DNA from: Clostridia bacterium | Lineage (GTDB): Bacteria > Bacillota > Clostridia > Lachnospirales > Anaerotignaceae | Length of the DNA stretch: 41,272 nt | Assembly (NCBI GenBank): GCA_009929735.1 | Contig: RZZU01000023.1 | Coordinates: 1-41,272 of the forward strand | Reading direction: 5' to 3' | In this document: positions 1 to 9,313 of the stretch, in pieces | Layout: each line of letters opens with the position of its first letter | How positions within the stretch are numbered: the stretch's first letter is position 1 | The notes under the pieces: generated by a model | What the model was told of the DNA's origin: nothing | What the model saw: only the letters and a program-made list of their open reading frames with translations | The model's database searches: none | Program-made: the position numbers and the translations under genes

Positions 1-6
1 TAATTT

Positions 7-30
7 CCTCCTAATCTATGGACAATTATA
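7..30 (-). promoter_or_regulatory. −10 box and ribosome binding site of a gene beyond the left edge
   Basis: On the minus strand a TATAAT (25-30) is followed by AGGAGG (7-12) that ends six bases before the window edge. A leftward gene therefore probably starts just outside position 1. I see no good −35, so the promoter part is weaker than the ribosome binding site. Confidence 0.4.
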
Positions 31-35
31 GCGCA

Positions 36-90
36 AAAATAGACCCCATAAAAGAAGCAGTTATTTTTTAACTGTCCATCTTATAGGGTC
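36..90 (-). terminator. Rho-independent terminator of the glycan operon
   Basis: The outer arms at 81-90 and 42-51 pair over ten bases with one G·U. A second inverted repeat, CAGTTA/TAACTG, is nested inside at 58-63 and 69-74. On the minus strand a U-rich run (36-41) follows. It lies about 40 bases after the stop of the glycosyltransferase gene. Confidence 0.75.
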
Positions 91-132
91 CATTTTATAT
101 AGATGCGCCGTCTTCTTTATATGGTGGTTTGA

Positions 133-1644
133 TTAGCCCATTTTTTCTGCATAAAATAGATAATCCTTTGTGATCAATCGAGCGAAAGCCGTGTCTTCTT
201 TATTCGCTGAATCATCACTTTGAATCGTTTCTTTGAAAAGTTCCATGGCATCAGAAATGATGCGGTCGTGCATCATAGTAATTCGCACTACCTTTGCACC
301 TATCTCCAACAAGTATCTGTTCATACTTTCAACAGAGATACAGATAGAAGATGCAATGAAATTTGAATACTTAAGGTTTCCAAAGGAATATAGCAGATTG
401 CTTTGATTTACGGTATTCCTTAATTTGATAAGCAGTGTTCCTTTTGGTTTTAATAAACCGAAAAGGTGCTTTAAAACCAAATATGGATTGCTGTAAGTAT
501 TGATAGGCTCACCTACGAATATATAATCATAACTTTCATTATCATAGTAGTCACATAAAAAATCAATTCTATCACAATTTACCTCATTGCATATCGTTTG
601 CAAATCAAAAAAATACTTAGCGTTACTAGTAAAGGCATCACAAGTTGTTTCCGTTAATCCATACTCCCTTAATTTATTTCTTATTTCTAAAATAGGTGTT
701 CCGCAGCGCGTATCAACACCTAAAACACACGGCTTCCATCCTTTTTCTTCAGGCTCTTTTATATTTGAAATTAATTCGTTTTCAAAATTGCGAATGTCAT
801 TCCATGCATCTAAACCATAATATTTTTGCATAAAATTTTTTCTGCCGTTTTCTAAGGATAAAGCCTGCTGCATCGATTCTTTTGGGGTGACGTTATATAA
901 GTGATCGTGATGAACCCATGTGTCTTTACAAAGAATCGTTTGATAACCTGCTCTGTTTAGTCTACGCGCCATATCATCATCAGCAAAGTCATGAAAAAAT
1001 CCATAATCAAATCCGCCAACAATATCAATACATTCTTTTTTGTAAAAAAATATGCCTGGCATCAGCGACATTTTCTCATGCCATTTTAAATGGTTTGACA
1101 CATTATATTCTGCTGCTTTTTCATTCATTTCTTCCAGTGTTTTAAATTCTAAATCCACTTGTTGACGGTTTGATACATTAGAAGAAACAGGAGAAACCCA
1201 GGCAATATTGTTTGATGATTTTATACATTTTAGTAAATTGCTAATCGCATTTTCAGTGATGACAACATCATTAGAAACAATCGCACAGTATTTACTTTTC
1301 AGATTTTGCATTGCAACCAAAAAAGAAAAATTTGCATTAATATTTTTCGTAATTCTAATAATTGTTTTGTTCTCATACACAACGCTCTTGAAATATTCCA
1401 AAACATCTGGTTCTGAACCACTATCAATCAAAATTAAATTGTATGGCAGATTTGTGTTTTTAATTAAATTTTCAACACAAATTTTTGTTTTATCAATTCT
1501 ATTATAAGCAATGACCGCAATTGAAAGTTCGTTGTCACAGTTGTGTGTAAAGGAACGAGCTGCGTTCGCTCTGGACTCCAAAAGTGAGTTTGATTCAACA
1601 GGGGGAATCGCATTGTCTGTATTTATTTCTAAATATTCATACAT
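133..1644 (-). CDS. Family 2 glycosyltransferase fused to a methyltransferase-like domain
   Basis: The product is 503 aa and cytoplasmic, with no signal peptide or membrane helix. Residues about 38-300 form a GT-A (GT2) domain: it opens with LSIAVIAYNR, has the metal/UDP-binding region VSNDVV near 123-128, and a later ADDDMARRLNRAGY segment that fits the acceptor/catalytic acidic motif. Residues about 305-480 resemble a class I SAM methyltransferase fold, with VLGVDTRCGTP at the motif I position and LLKPKGTLLIKL typical of motif IV to VI. The motif I glycine pattern is imperfect, so catalytic activity is uncertain. The gene is last in a three-gene operon, six bases after the reductase stop, with AGGAG overlapping that gene's end. 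Inference: it adds, and may methylate, a sugar made by the two upstream enzymes on a surface glycan. The acceptor is unknown. Confidence 0.8.
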   Translation of the reverse strand: MYEYLEINTDNAIPPVESNSLLESRANAARSFTHNCDNELSIAVIAYNRIDKTKICVENLIKNTNLPYNLILIDSGSEPDVLEYFKSVVYENKTIIRITKNINANFSFLVAMQNLKSKYCAIVSNDVVITENAISNLLKCIKSSNNIAWVSPVSSNVSNRQQVDLEFKTLEEMNEKAAEYNVSNHLKWHEKMSLMPGIFFYKKECIDIVGGFDYGFFHDFADDDMARRLNRAGYQTILCKDTWVHHDHLYNVTPKESMQQALSLENGRKNFMQKYYGLDAWNDIRNFENELISNIKEPEEKGWKPCVLGVDTRCGTPILEIRNKLREYGLTETTCDAFTSNAKYFFDLQTICNEVNCDRIDFLCDYYDNESYDYIFVGEPINTYSNPYLVLKHLFGLLKPKGTLLIKLRNTVNQSNLLYSFGNLKYSNFIASSICISVESMNRYLLEIGAKVVRITMMHDRIISDAMELFKETIQSDDSANKEDTAFARLITKDYLFYAEKMG

Positions 1645-1650
1645 GATAAA

Positions 1651-2472
1651 CTACTCCTTATTCATCGCATTAACCATTTGTTGAACGCTAGGTATATTTA
1701 GTTTTGAACATAAACTTTTTGTGGTACGCAATGTTCGATCTATCTTTTGGGGAAACGTTTGATTTATCTCAAGATTTAGAGAAAATTTATGATTGAAATA
1801 CTGTAAGAGTTGATATTTACTAACATCATCTGCGGCAAATATATGAAAAAGACCATTTTCATAAAGGTCTTGATATATTATGTTTTCACAAACCTTAGCA
1901 TACCAATCTGTGGTAAGTCCATTCCATAAATGCGTTTCATATCCGTCTATTTTTTTCCCTGCTTGTGATTTTGCCCAAGATAAAAGGCTAATAAAATTGT
2001 GGATTTCCTCTCCTACAATACTAGTTCTTAAAACCATTGCATTACTAGAACATTCTCCTAATGATTTACTTTTACCATAAAAGTCAAGTGCATCGTGGGG
2101 GTCTGTTTCAATATACTTTCCATCATTTCCGGAATAGACACAATCAGTCGTAATGTGTATCAGTTTAATGTTATTATTACTGCAATATTCTGCTAATTCC
2201 AACGGAAAAACCGAATTAATTTTTATTGATACAATAGGATTTTTATCAATCAAAGGTGTAATAATTCCAATGCAGTTTATAATATAATCAAAGTTTTTTG
2301 GTATCATTTCAACACTGTCGGTAAGCGCATCGAAGTACAGCCCACAGCTTGGTTTGTTTGATTCTGTTCTATAGGTTGATGTCGTTATGAAATCATGATT
2401 GTTTTGAAAGTGATCTAAAACAGCACTGCCAAGCATACCTGTTGCACCTAAAACAAGAACTCTTGTCTTCAT
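1651..2472 (-). CDS. RmlD-type sugar-nucleotide reductase (SDR family)
   Basis: The 273 aa protein begins MKTRVLVLGATGMLGS, a GxxGxxG Rossmann motif for NAD(P)H, and carries a YGKSK segment where SDR enzymes have catalytic Tyr and Lys. TTDCVYSG matches the RmlD signature region. The family reduces 4-keto sugar nucleotides such as dTDP-4-dehydrorhamnose; which one cannot be read from sequence. The start at 2472 is chosen over an ATG at 2487 because the latter lies inside the GGAGG ribosome binding site (2481-2485). The chosen ATG overlaps the TGA of the upstream dehydratase by four bases (ATGA), so the two are translationally coupled. The natural reading is that it reduces the 4-keto product of that dehydratase. 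Confidence 0.85.
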   Translation of the reverse strand: MKTRVLVLGATGMLGSAVLDHFQNNHDFITTSTYRTESNKPSCGLYFDALTDSVEMIPKNFDYIINCIGIITPLIDKNPIVSIKINSVFPLELAEYCSNNNIKLIHITTDCVYSGNDGKYIETDPHDALDFYGKSKSLGECSSNAMVLRTSIVGEEIHNFISLLSWAKSQAGKKIDGYETHLWNGLTTDWYAKVCENIIYQDLYENGLFHIFAADDVSKYQLLQYFNHKFSLNLEINQTFPQKIDRTLRTTKSLCSKLNIPSVQQMVNAMNKE

Positions 2473-3506
2473 TTTATATTCCTCCATGCAGAGAGCTCGT
2501 TTTGTATAAAATCAAGCTGCAATAGCTTTTCTTTGATTTGGGGGACACTCAGCATCGTTGTATTGCAGGAGGTATATTCCATGGCCAACAGCGTATTTTT
2601 ATTTCCTAATGTTAAATACTGTTCATAGTTTAAATTGCGATTGTCCATTCCTATTTCAAAATGGCTGTCTACTTCAACAGAACGGGTCATTTCCTCTTTT
2701 GTTACTAAGGTTTCGTAGAGTTTTTCACCATGCCTTGCACCAATAATGGATATTTTGTTTGGCACATCGAAAATCTCCTTAAGCGCTTCTGCTAAGTCCA
2801 GCATAGTACAGGCAGGGGCTTTTTGAATAAAAATATCACCTTGCTGTGCATTGTGAAAAGCAAAAAGGACAAGATTAACAGCTTCTTCTAACGACATTAA
2901 AAACCTTGTCATTTTAGGGTCGGTTACTGTTATATCAAGTCCCATCTTTATTTGTTCTATAAATAACGGGATGACCGACCCCCTTGATGCCATAACGTTT
3001 CCATATCTTGTACAGCAAAGTATGGTTTCTTCAGGATTAATCGTTCTGGCTTTTGCAGTAACTACTTTTTCCATCATTGCCTTCGAAATTCCCATTGCAT
3101 TAATGGGATATGCTGCTTTATCCGTTGATAAGCAAATTACTTTTTTCACAGAATGCCTAATGGCACTAGATAAAACATTTTCTGTGCCTAAAATATTCGT
3201 CTTGACCGCCTCAAGTGGGAAAAATTCACATGACGGAACTTGTTTGAGGGCAGATGCATGAAAAATATAATCCACACCGCACATTGCATTTTCAACACTT
3301 TGAACATCTCGAACATCACCAATATAAAATTTCAATTTATCATTTTTATATAGTTTTCGCATATCATCTTGCTTTTTTTCATCTCTTGAAAATATACGGA
3401 TCTCTTTTATTTCATCATTGCATAAAAATTTCTTCGTAACACTATTGCCAAACGAACCTGTACCTCCAGTAATGAGTAATATTTTATCTTTAAAATTTTC
3501 TGACAC
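2469..3506 (-). CDS. UDP-N-acetylglucosamine 4,6-dehydratase-like enzyme (CapE/FlaA1/PseB type)
   Basis: This SDR-extended enzyme has ITGGTGSFG near its N-terminus for NAD(P) binding and LSTDKA followed by NAMGISK. The Met in MGISK replaces the usual Tyr, which is the Met-x-x-x-Lys triad typical of FlaA1/CapE/PseB dehydratases rather than RmlB. Known family role: converts UDP-GlcNAc to a 4-keto-6-deoxy sugar for capsule, flagellin or S-layer glycans. The frame is open to a TTG at 3521, but that TTG lies in TTGGAGG, the ribosome binding site (GGAGG 3515-3519). Eight bases on is GTG at 3504-3506, giving 345 aa, the usual length of CapE. It is the first gene of the operon. The C-terminal MTRFLMSLEEAVNLV fits the family. 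Confidence 0.88.
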   Translation of the reverse strand: MSENFKDKILLITGGTGSFGNSVTKKFLCNDEIKEIRIFSRDEKKQDDMRKLYKNDKLKFYIGDVRDVQSVENAMCGVDYIFHASALKQVPSCEFFPLEAVKTNILGTENVLSSAIRHSVKKVICLSTDKAAYPINAMGISKAMMEKVVTAKARTINPEETILCCTRYGNVMASRGSVIPLFIEQIKMGLDITVTDPKMTRFLMSLEEAVNLVLFAFHNAQQGDIFIQKAPACTMLDLAEALKEIFDVPNKISIIGARHGEKLYETLVTKEEMTRSVEVDSHFEIGMDNRNLNYEQYLTLGNKNTLLAMEYTSCNTTMLSVPQIKEKLLQLDFIQNELSAWRNIK

Positions 3507-3789
3507 AGTGGTATCCTCCAATGATACAATATCTTTTTATATACTATGAAAGCTCTTTTGTTTTGTGAGTAGAACACTAGAAGCCCAGAATGAGTCGGTG
3601 ACAGTCTTATGTTTCAGACATAACCCATTTTTTTGAGCTAGGCAGCCAAAATGATCACACTTTCGTTGAAATTAAAAATAAAATCTTGGAAAATACCCCC
3701 CAAATCCCTGTATCATAGATTAAAAAAAGCTTTTTTTTGCATTTATAAAACTTATTTAGAAAAAAACATCAATTTTTGACAAAGAATAA
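3507..3789. other. Divergent intergenic region between glycan operon and typA
   Basis: About 280 bases hold no convincing ORF. I cannot point to a strong σA promoter for the leftward operon; a TATAAA-like box on the minus strand near 3535-3545 lacks a −35. A 16-base A/T palindrome, A7GCT7, lies at 3722-3737 and could be a weak bidirectional stop or simply a bent A-tract. Confidence 0.4.
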
Positions 3790-3818
3790 TTGCATAGAGA
3801 ACTGGGCTGTGTTAAAAT
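3790..3818 (+). promoter_or_regulatory. typA promoter
   Basis: TTGCAT (3790-3795), a 17-base spacer, then an extended −10 TGT-TAAAAT (TAAAAT 3813-3818). It lies 40 bases before the typA start codon. Confidence 0.6.
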
Positions 3819-3857
3819 GTAATGATGTTTAAATAAAAGAAACGATTGGAGCTAATT

Positions 3858-5687
3858 ATGGAACAAAAGATTGAAAATATCAGGAATGTGGCAATTATTG
3901 CCCACGTAGACCACGGTAAAACGACACTGGTAGACCAGTTATTGCGTCAAAGCGGCATTTTCCGTTCTAACCAAGTAGTACAGGAACGTGTAATGGACAG
4001 CGGTGATATTGAACGTGAAAGAGGCATTACCATTCTTTCTAAAAATACAGCGGTAAACTTTAATGACACCAAAATCAATATTATTGATACCCCTGGACAT
4101 GCGGATTTTGGCGGCGAGGTTGAACGTGTTTTGAAAATGGTGGATGGCGTTGTTTTGGTTGTTGATGCCTTTGAAGGGCCTATGCCGCAGACAAAATTCG
4201 TGTTGCGTAAAGCGCTGGAGCTGAACCATCCCGTGGTAGTTTGTGTGAACAAGGTTGACAGACCGGAGGCTCGTCCTGATGAGGTTGTAGACGAAGTGCT
4301 GGAGCTTTTTATGGAACTGGATGCAAATGAAAAGCAGTTGGATTCCCCCTTTATTTTTGCTTCTGCCAGAGGCGGCTATGCTTCCACAGACTGCACCGCA
4401 AGAGAAGGGGATATGATGCCTTTGTTTGAAGCCATTATCAATCACATTCCTTGCCCCACAGGGGATTTAGATGTGCCTTTACAGGCATTAATCTCTACCA
4501 TTGACTATAGCGAATATGTTGGTCGTATCGGTATCGGCAAAATTGAAAATGGTACAATCCATGTAAATGATGAGGTTGTAGTTTTAAATATGCAAGATGA
4601 AGATTCACTGAAAAAGCTGCGTATAACAAAGCTCTATCTTTTTGAAGGCCTGCAAAGGGTAGAAGTTAAAGAGGCAAGCGTTGGAAATATCGCTGCAATC
4701 AGCGGTATTGAAAATATTATGATTGGTGATACCATTTGTTCTCCGGAAAAACCGGAAGCTTTGCCTTTTGTAAAAATTTCCGAACCCACATTGTCTATGA
4801 ATTTTGCTGTAAATGACAGTCCCTTTGCTGGACAGGACGGTAAATTTGTTACCTCCCGTCAGATTAGAGATCGATTATTTAAAGAATTAAACACAGACGT
4901 AAGCCTTAGAGTGGAAGATACTGAATCCATGGATTGTATGCGTGTTTCCGGCAGAGGTGAGCTTCACCTTTCCATTTTGATTGAAACATTGCGTCGTGAA
5001 GGCTATGAATTCCAGGTTTCCAAGCCAGAGGTTTTATTCAAAGAAATTGACGGAAAACAGTGTGAACCTATGGAATTGGTAACGATTGATGTGCCTGAAG
5101 AATTTGTGGGGAATGTCATCGAAAAGCTTGGTTCCAGAAAAGGCGAAATGACAAATATGTATCCTGCAAAAGGCGGATACACACGCTTGGAGTTTATCAT
5201 TCCTGCCAGAGGTTTGATTGGTTATCGTAATGAATTTATGACTGATACAAAAGGCAATGGTATATTAAACTCAATTTTCGAGGGATACCAGCCCTATAAA
5301 GGGGAAATCCCCATGCGTTCTCAAGGTTCTTTGGTTGCCTTTGAAAGCGGAGATGCAATTACCTATGGTTTGTATAATGCGCAAGAAAGAGGCAGCTTAT
5401 TTATTGGTGCCGGCATAAAGGTTTATGAAGGTATGATTGTTGGCAGAAATTCCCGTGTTGATGATATGGATATTAACGTATGTAAAAAGAAACAGCTGAC
5501 AAATACTCGTTCCTCCGGTTCGGATGATTCGCTGCGTCTGACTACGCCTATCCCGATGTCTTTGGAACAGTGCATGGATTTTATCAGCGAGGATGAATTG
5601 CTAGAAGTAACACCATTGAACCTGCGTATGCGCAAAAAGATTTTAGACAACAATCTGCGCAGAAAACAAAAAGGTCGCAGCAACTAA
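3858..5687 (+). CDS. typA: Ribosome-associated GTPase TypA/BipA
   Basis: This 609 aa translational GTPase has G1 AHVDHGKTT (residues 15-23), G3 DTPGHADF and G4 NKVD, followed by a β-barrel domain, two EF-G-like α/β domains and the TypA-specific C-terminal domain (FISEDELLEVTPLNLRMRK). TypA binds 70S ribosomes and helps 50S assembly and stress or cold adaptation. Length matches the family (about 605-615). The ORF can be extended to a TTG at 3846, but TTGGAG there is the ribosome binding site, and ATG at 3858 gives the standard N-terminus. It is followed 30 bases later by the flippase gene, probably on the same transcript. Confidence 0.97.
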   Translation: MEQKIENIRNVAIIAHVDHGKTTLVDQLLRQSGIFRSNQVVQERVMDSGDIERERGITILSKNTAVNFNDTKINIIDTPGHADFGGEVERVLKMVDGVVLVVDAFEGPMPQTKFVLRKALELNHPVVVCVNKVDRPEARPDEVVDEVLELFMELDANEKQLDSPFIFASARGGYASTDCTAREGDMMPLFEAIINHIPCPTGDLDVPLQALISTIDYSEYVGRIGIGKIENGTIHVNDEVVVLNMQDEDSLKKLRITKLYLFEGLQRVEVKEASVGNIAAISGIENIMIGDTICSPEKPEALPFVKISEPTLSMNFAVNDSPFAGQDGKFVTSRQIRDRLFKELNTDVSLRVEDTESMDCMRVSGRGELHLSILIETLRREGYEFQVSKPEVLFKEIDGKQCEPMELVTIDVPEEFVGNVIEKLGSRKGEMTNMYPAKGGYTRLEFIIPARGLIGYRNEFMTDTKGNGILNSIFEGYQPYKGEIPMRSQGSLVAFESGDAITYGLYNAQERGSLFIGAGIKVYEGMIVGRNSRVDDMDINVCKKKQLTNTRSSGSDDSLRLTTPIPMSLEQCMDFISEDELLEVTPLNLRMRKKILDNNLRRKQKGRSN

Positions 5688-5717
5688 TTTTATGAAGAAT
5701 AAAGCAAGAGGTGCGAT

Positions 5718-7346
5718 ATGGCAGAAAGAGCAAAAAGAAAAGCTTCCTTTGTCAAACAAGCCGCCATTTTAGCGACGGCCGGTATCCTTGTACGCTTTTT
5801 AGGGTTTGTTTATCGTGTTCCCCTTACCAACATGATTGGGGATCAAGGAAATGGAATTTACAGTGCAGGTTACTATATATACACTTTTTTGCTGATTCTT
5901 TCCTCAGCGGGTTTGCCTGCGGCAATTTCAAAAATGGTATCCGAAAGAATTGCCCTAAAAGAGTACCGAAATGCGCACAGAGTGTTTCAAAGTGCACTCC
6001 TTGTATCAGGTTCTTTAGGGCTTGTGTTTGCAATTTTATTAGGTGTTTACGGGCAGCAGATTGCTGACTTTGCCAATGCTCCTGAAAGCTATTATTGCAT
6101 TTTAACCCTTTCGCCTACTATTTTTATTGTTGCAGTTATGTCGGCATACCGAGGATATTTCCAAGGCATGAATACTATGGTTCCAACGGCGGTTTCTCAA
6201 ATTGTTGAACAGGTATTCAATGCATTTTTCAGCGTTTACCTTGCATATGTATTTCTGAGCTATGGCGTAAGTGCTGGAGAGAAAAACATTCCGCTGGGTG
6301 CCGCAGGAGGAACGGCAGGGACAGGTATTGGCGCGGCGGCAGGACTTTTGGTGGTCTTGTTCAGCTATCTTCTCATCAGACCAAGCATTCAAAAGAAGAT
6401 AAAAAAATGTCATCAGTCCTTCGAAGAAAGCCACACCGATACGGCAGTACAGCTTTTAAAAACGGCATGGCCGATTATTGCAGGGACTGCGGTATTTAGT
6501 ATTACGAATTTAATTGATATGAATATGGTTACTCGTATTTTGGAAAGCACCAGTTTTTCTCACAACGAAGCCATGGACTTATACGGGCAGCTTTCAGGCA
6601 AATATGTTACCCTAACAACACTGCCAGTTTCTGTTTCTACTGCTTTGGCAACGGCCGCATTACCAAGTATTGCAGCCTCAGTCAAATTAAGGGAATACAA
6701 ACAGGTTCGCAGAAAAATGAATATCACCTTCCGCATTTCCATGATTATTTCTGTGCCTGCGGCGGTTGGTATTGGCGTTTTAGGCGGCCCCATCATTCAT
6801 TTGTTGTTTCCGATGGCATCGGATGGCGGCGCATTATTGACGGTAGGCGCAGTTTCTATTTTATTTTTGGCGCTATGTCAAACCGCAACAGGAATTTTGC
6901 AAGGCATAGGGCATATTAAAGTGCCCGTTATTGGGGCAATTTTAGGAGCCATTACGAAGATTGTGTTGAACCTTCTGTTAATCGGAATTCCTGAGTTAAA
7001 TGTACTGGGGGCTGTTTTATCTACAACTGGGTGCTATTTGGTGGCAGGTGTTTTTGATGTAATCATGCTCTCCAGAATTACGGGAGTCAAATTTGATATG
7101 ATGGGCACTTTTTTAAAACCACTTGCCGGTGCAGCGGTTATGGGTGTAGCTTCCTTAGCTGTATTCCATATTGTCAATATGCTTTACCCCAGCAATACAC
7201 TGGCAACGGTATGTTCCATTATGTTTTCCGTGGGAATTTACGCAATGGTAATGCTGTTAATCGGTGGAATTACCGAGGATGACTTGAATAGCTTGCCAAA
7301 GGGTACGAAAATAATTCAGTTATTAAAGCGGTTCCGTCTACTATAA
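5718..7346 (+). CDS. MurJ/SpoVB-family lipid-linked oligosaccharide flippase
   Basis: The 542 aa polytopic membrane protein belongs to the MOP flippase superfamily. The N-terminus (FVKQAAILATAGILVRFLGFVYRVPLTNMIGDQGNGIYSAGY, split as FVKQAAILATAGILVRFLGF and onward) is typical of Bacillus YtgP and SpoVB proteins, and there are about 14 hydrophobic segments to the end. Members of this group move lipid II or other undecaprenyl-linked precursors across the membrane. YtgP (MurJ) and SpoVB cannot be separated by eye. The length agrees best with YtgP (about 544 aa). Its ribosome binding site is AAGAGGTG, and a terminator follows directly, so it closes the typA transcript. Inference: general cell-wall lipid II export. 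Confidence 0.85.
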   Translation: MAERAKRKASFVKQAAILATAGILVRFLGFVYRVPLTNMIGDQGNGIYSAGYYIYTFLLILSSAGLPAAISKMVSERIALKEYRNAHRVFQSALLVSGSLGLVFAILLGVYGQQIADFANAPESYYCILTLSPTIFIVAVMSAYRGYFQGMNTMVPTAVSQIVEQVFNAFFSVYLAYVFLSYGVSAGEKNIPLGAAGGTAGTGIGAAAGLLVVLFSYLLIRPSIQKKIKKCHQSFEESHTDTAVQLLKTAWPIIAGTAVFSITNLIDMNMVTRILESTSFSHNEAMDLYGQLSGKYVTLTTLPVSVSTALATAALPSIAASVKLREYKQVRRKMNITFRISMIISVPAAVGIGVLGGPIIHLLFPMASDGGALLTVGAVSILFLALCQTATGILQGIGHIKVPVIGAILGAITKIVLNLLLIGIPELNVLGAVLSTTGCYLVAGVFDVIMLSRITGVKFDMMGTFLKPLAGAAVMGVASLAVFHIVNMLYPSNTLATVCSIMFSVGIYAMVMLLIGGITEDDLNSLPKGTKIIQLLKRFRLL

Positions 7347-7352
7347 AATTAA

Positions 7353-7396
7353 AACCTCGAAACTGTTGAAAATCATCAGCTTCGAGGTTTTTTATT
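7353..7396. terminator. Terminator between convergent genes
   Basis: AAACCTCGAA (7353-7362) pairs with TTCGAGGTTT (7382-7391) and is followed by a T-run on the plus strand. The other side is A-rich, so the structure may also stop leftward transcription from the CotH-like gene. Confidence 0.85.
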
Positions 7397-7454
7397 GCCG
7401 TCAGGCTTTGCCTGTGTTTCTTATTCTAAGAAGTATTTTTTTGTAAATGCTGTG

Positions 7455-9095
7455 TTAATTTTTTTCTTCCGTTGACCTCTGCATTTGTTCTGGACCATTG
7501 CCCATCCCTTCGTGTTCTTTACCTTTTCCCTGACTGCCCATAGCGGAAATTTCAATTCCACTTGCATCAATCAAATGAGTTGTTTCCTGTGCTTCTGTGG
7601 TGGAGGCAAGAGAACCGTCAAGCTGACTGCGAACGCTTTGCGCACGAAGCAGGCAGAACTGGGTGATGGTATTTACCGCCGTATCAAATTCATCCACGGT
7701 GTACCATGCGGTAGGGTCATTTTCTACATAAGGACGGATCAGAGTGGAAATACGACTTACCGTGCTTTCAAAACGCCCTGATTCAAAGTAGTCGGTAATC
7801 AGCGTATTAAAATATTCATGATATTGCTGTAAATTTTCTTCGTTTGCCATAAGCTTATCCCACATGGGTCGTTTGCCGATATTTTCAGAATCTAAGGGTG
7901 TGTCAATCGCCGTATTTATGACGCTGGTTGCATCCCCTTTCATTTGGAAACCACCAAAGGCAAGATTATAATCCCAAGGAAGCATGGTAAGGATACCGTT
8001 TTCTTCATAAAGACCATAATTGTGGAGCATAGAGCCGGTATAGCTGTCACCGTTCAATAAAAAGTTGTGTGCCACAAAATAACGCAGTGTAGCATCAACA
8101 TCAACACATTCCTCCAGATTTTCACCTGTGGATAATTGCTTTAGTGCTGCAATTAAGCGTGTTTTGTCTTCGTCTGTAGGATCTGTTTGGGCATTGTCAA
8201 AAATATCAGCGTAACTTGCAATTTCATCATCGGTATAAGCTAGGTCTGCACCCTTTGCGGTTCCGCCCATGCCCATACCGCCGTTATGGGGCTGACCCAT
8301 ACCTTCGGGCATCTCTGCATTCTCCGCATTGGCCTGTGTTGGCATTTGTGCATCATTTTTGACATCCGTTCCTTCAGACTGTATGGTTCCTTCAGGCTGC
8401 TCTGTGGCATCAGGTTTCTCCATGCCTTCAGGCATTTCCATCCCCTCAGGACGTTCCATATTATTCTTACCTTGTTTGTCCATGTTTCCTAACATTTCTG
8501 TTTCGGGCTTATAAAGCTCTCCTGCGTCCTCGCCATAATTTCGTTCCAGGAAAGAGGAGTCTAAGTCTTCCAATGCCAAGTAAAGGCCATATAATTCGCC
8601 GTTTATCGAAAGCGAAACGTAGCTTGTTAAAGGAGCCGCCACGCCAGCTTCATCCATGATCTCATACGCCAAATAATCCTTCATATAGGTCGCATCGGAA
8701 CAAATATTTTGGAGATTCACTTTATCCAAACCGTCATAGGTCTGCTCCTCAACAAAACCACCAAAGTTGATTTTAAAGCTGTATCGGTCACTTTCACTGT
8801 CCGCCACCTGAGATAGTGATGAATTTCCTTTTGTTGCAAAGGAAACATTTTCAGTCGTATTACCATCGATGGTAACACCGACCTCATACTTTGTCTTGTC
8901 CTTTGGGTTTTCCAGTAAATCTGCCCAACTGTCTTGGTCGATTTGAATGTCTATGGTATGTACATAGCTATCGTCAAAGAGGGCATTTGCATAATCCGTT
9001 GTATCTGTTTCAAGGCTTTCGGTGTCCGTTTTACCACAAGCGGTAGTACCAACTATGAGGGTAAAACTAAGTAAAATAGGAATCATTCGTTTCAT
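7455..9095 (-). CDS. CotH-family (atypical protein kinase-like) lipoprotein with a PEGM-rich insert
   Basis: The 546 aa protein starts with a lipoprotein signal (MKRMIPILLSFTLIVGTTAC), so it is predicted to be anchored outside the membrane by Cys20. CotH-family hallmarks follow: TKGNSS, KINFGG, KVNLQN near residues 90-130, GLYLALEDLD near 170, and the C-terminal NFLLNGDSYTGSMLHNYGL plus MLPWDYNLAFGG, the segment that contributes metal-binding and catalytic residues in CotH kinases. Residues about 201-281 are a Met/Pro/Glu/Gly-rich low-complexity insert with degenerate PEGM repeats, interrupting the kinase-like domain. The start at 9095 is preferred over an ATG at 9104, since AAAGGA is adjacent to the latter but eight bases from the former. 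CotH phosphorylates spore-coat proteins; a lipoprotein form probably acts on cell-surface substrates. It is monocistronic. Confidence 0.85.
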   Translation of the reverse strand: MKRMIPILLSFTLIVGTTACGKTDTESLETDTTDYANALFDDSYVHTIDIQIDQDSWADLLENPKDKTKYEVGVTIDGNTTENVSFATKGNSSLSQVADSESDRYSFKINFGGFVEEQTYDGLDKVNLQNICSDATYMKDYLAYEIMDEAGVAAPLTSYVSLSINGELYGLYLALEDLDSSFLERNYGEDAGELYKPETEMLGNMDKQGKNNMERPEGMEMPEGMEKPDATEQPEGTIQSEGTDVKNDAQMPTQANAENAEMPEGMGQPHNGGMGMGGTAKGADLAYTDDEIASYADIFDNAQTDPTDEDKTRLIAALKQLSTGENLEECVDVDATLRYFVAHNFLLNGDSYTGSMLHNYGLYEENGILTMLPWDYNLAFGGFQMKGDATSVINTAIDTPLDSENIGKRPMWDKLMANEENLQQYHEYFNTLITDYFESGRFESTVSRISTLIRPYVENDPTAWYTVDEFDTAVNTITQFCLLRAQSVRSQLDGSLASTTEAQETTHLIDASGIEISAMGSQGKGKEHEGMGNGPEQMQRSTEEKN

Positions 9096-9313
9096 TGGGT
9101 TCATCCTTTCAAATGTTTAATTACAATATCATAATCGCTTAACATTAAACCTACTTTAAAAAGAATAAGCTGAAAGATTAAATTTTATCGTAAAATAGCC
9201 TAAATTTTTCAAGACAGTGATTTTTATAATAGCAGTCTGCTTTTCTTGCCCCATAGCAAAGCAGTTTTGCGTTATAAAAAGGCAAAATAGGCAAAGACTA
9301 TTTAGAAAAATGC

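Noticed and set aside
3846..3857. TTG start extending typA by four codons
   Set aside because: The TTGGAG there is the ribosome binding site of the ATG at 3858, which gives the family N-terminus.
3939..4445. 168-codon ORF antisense to typA
   Set aside because: Shadow of a strongly coding frame; no ribosome binding site or family likeness.
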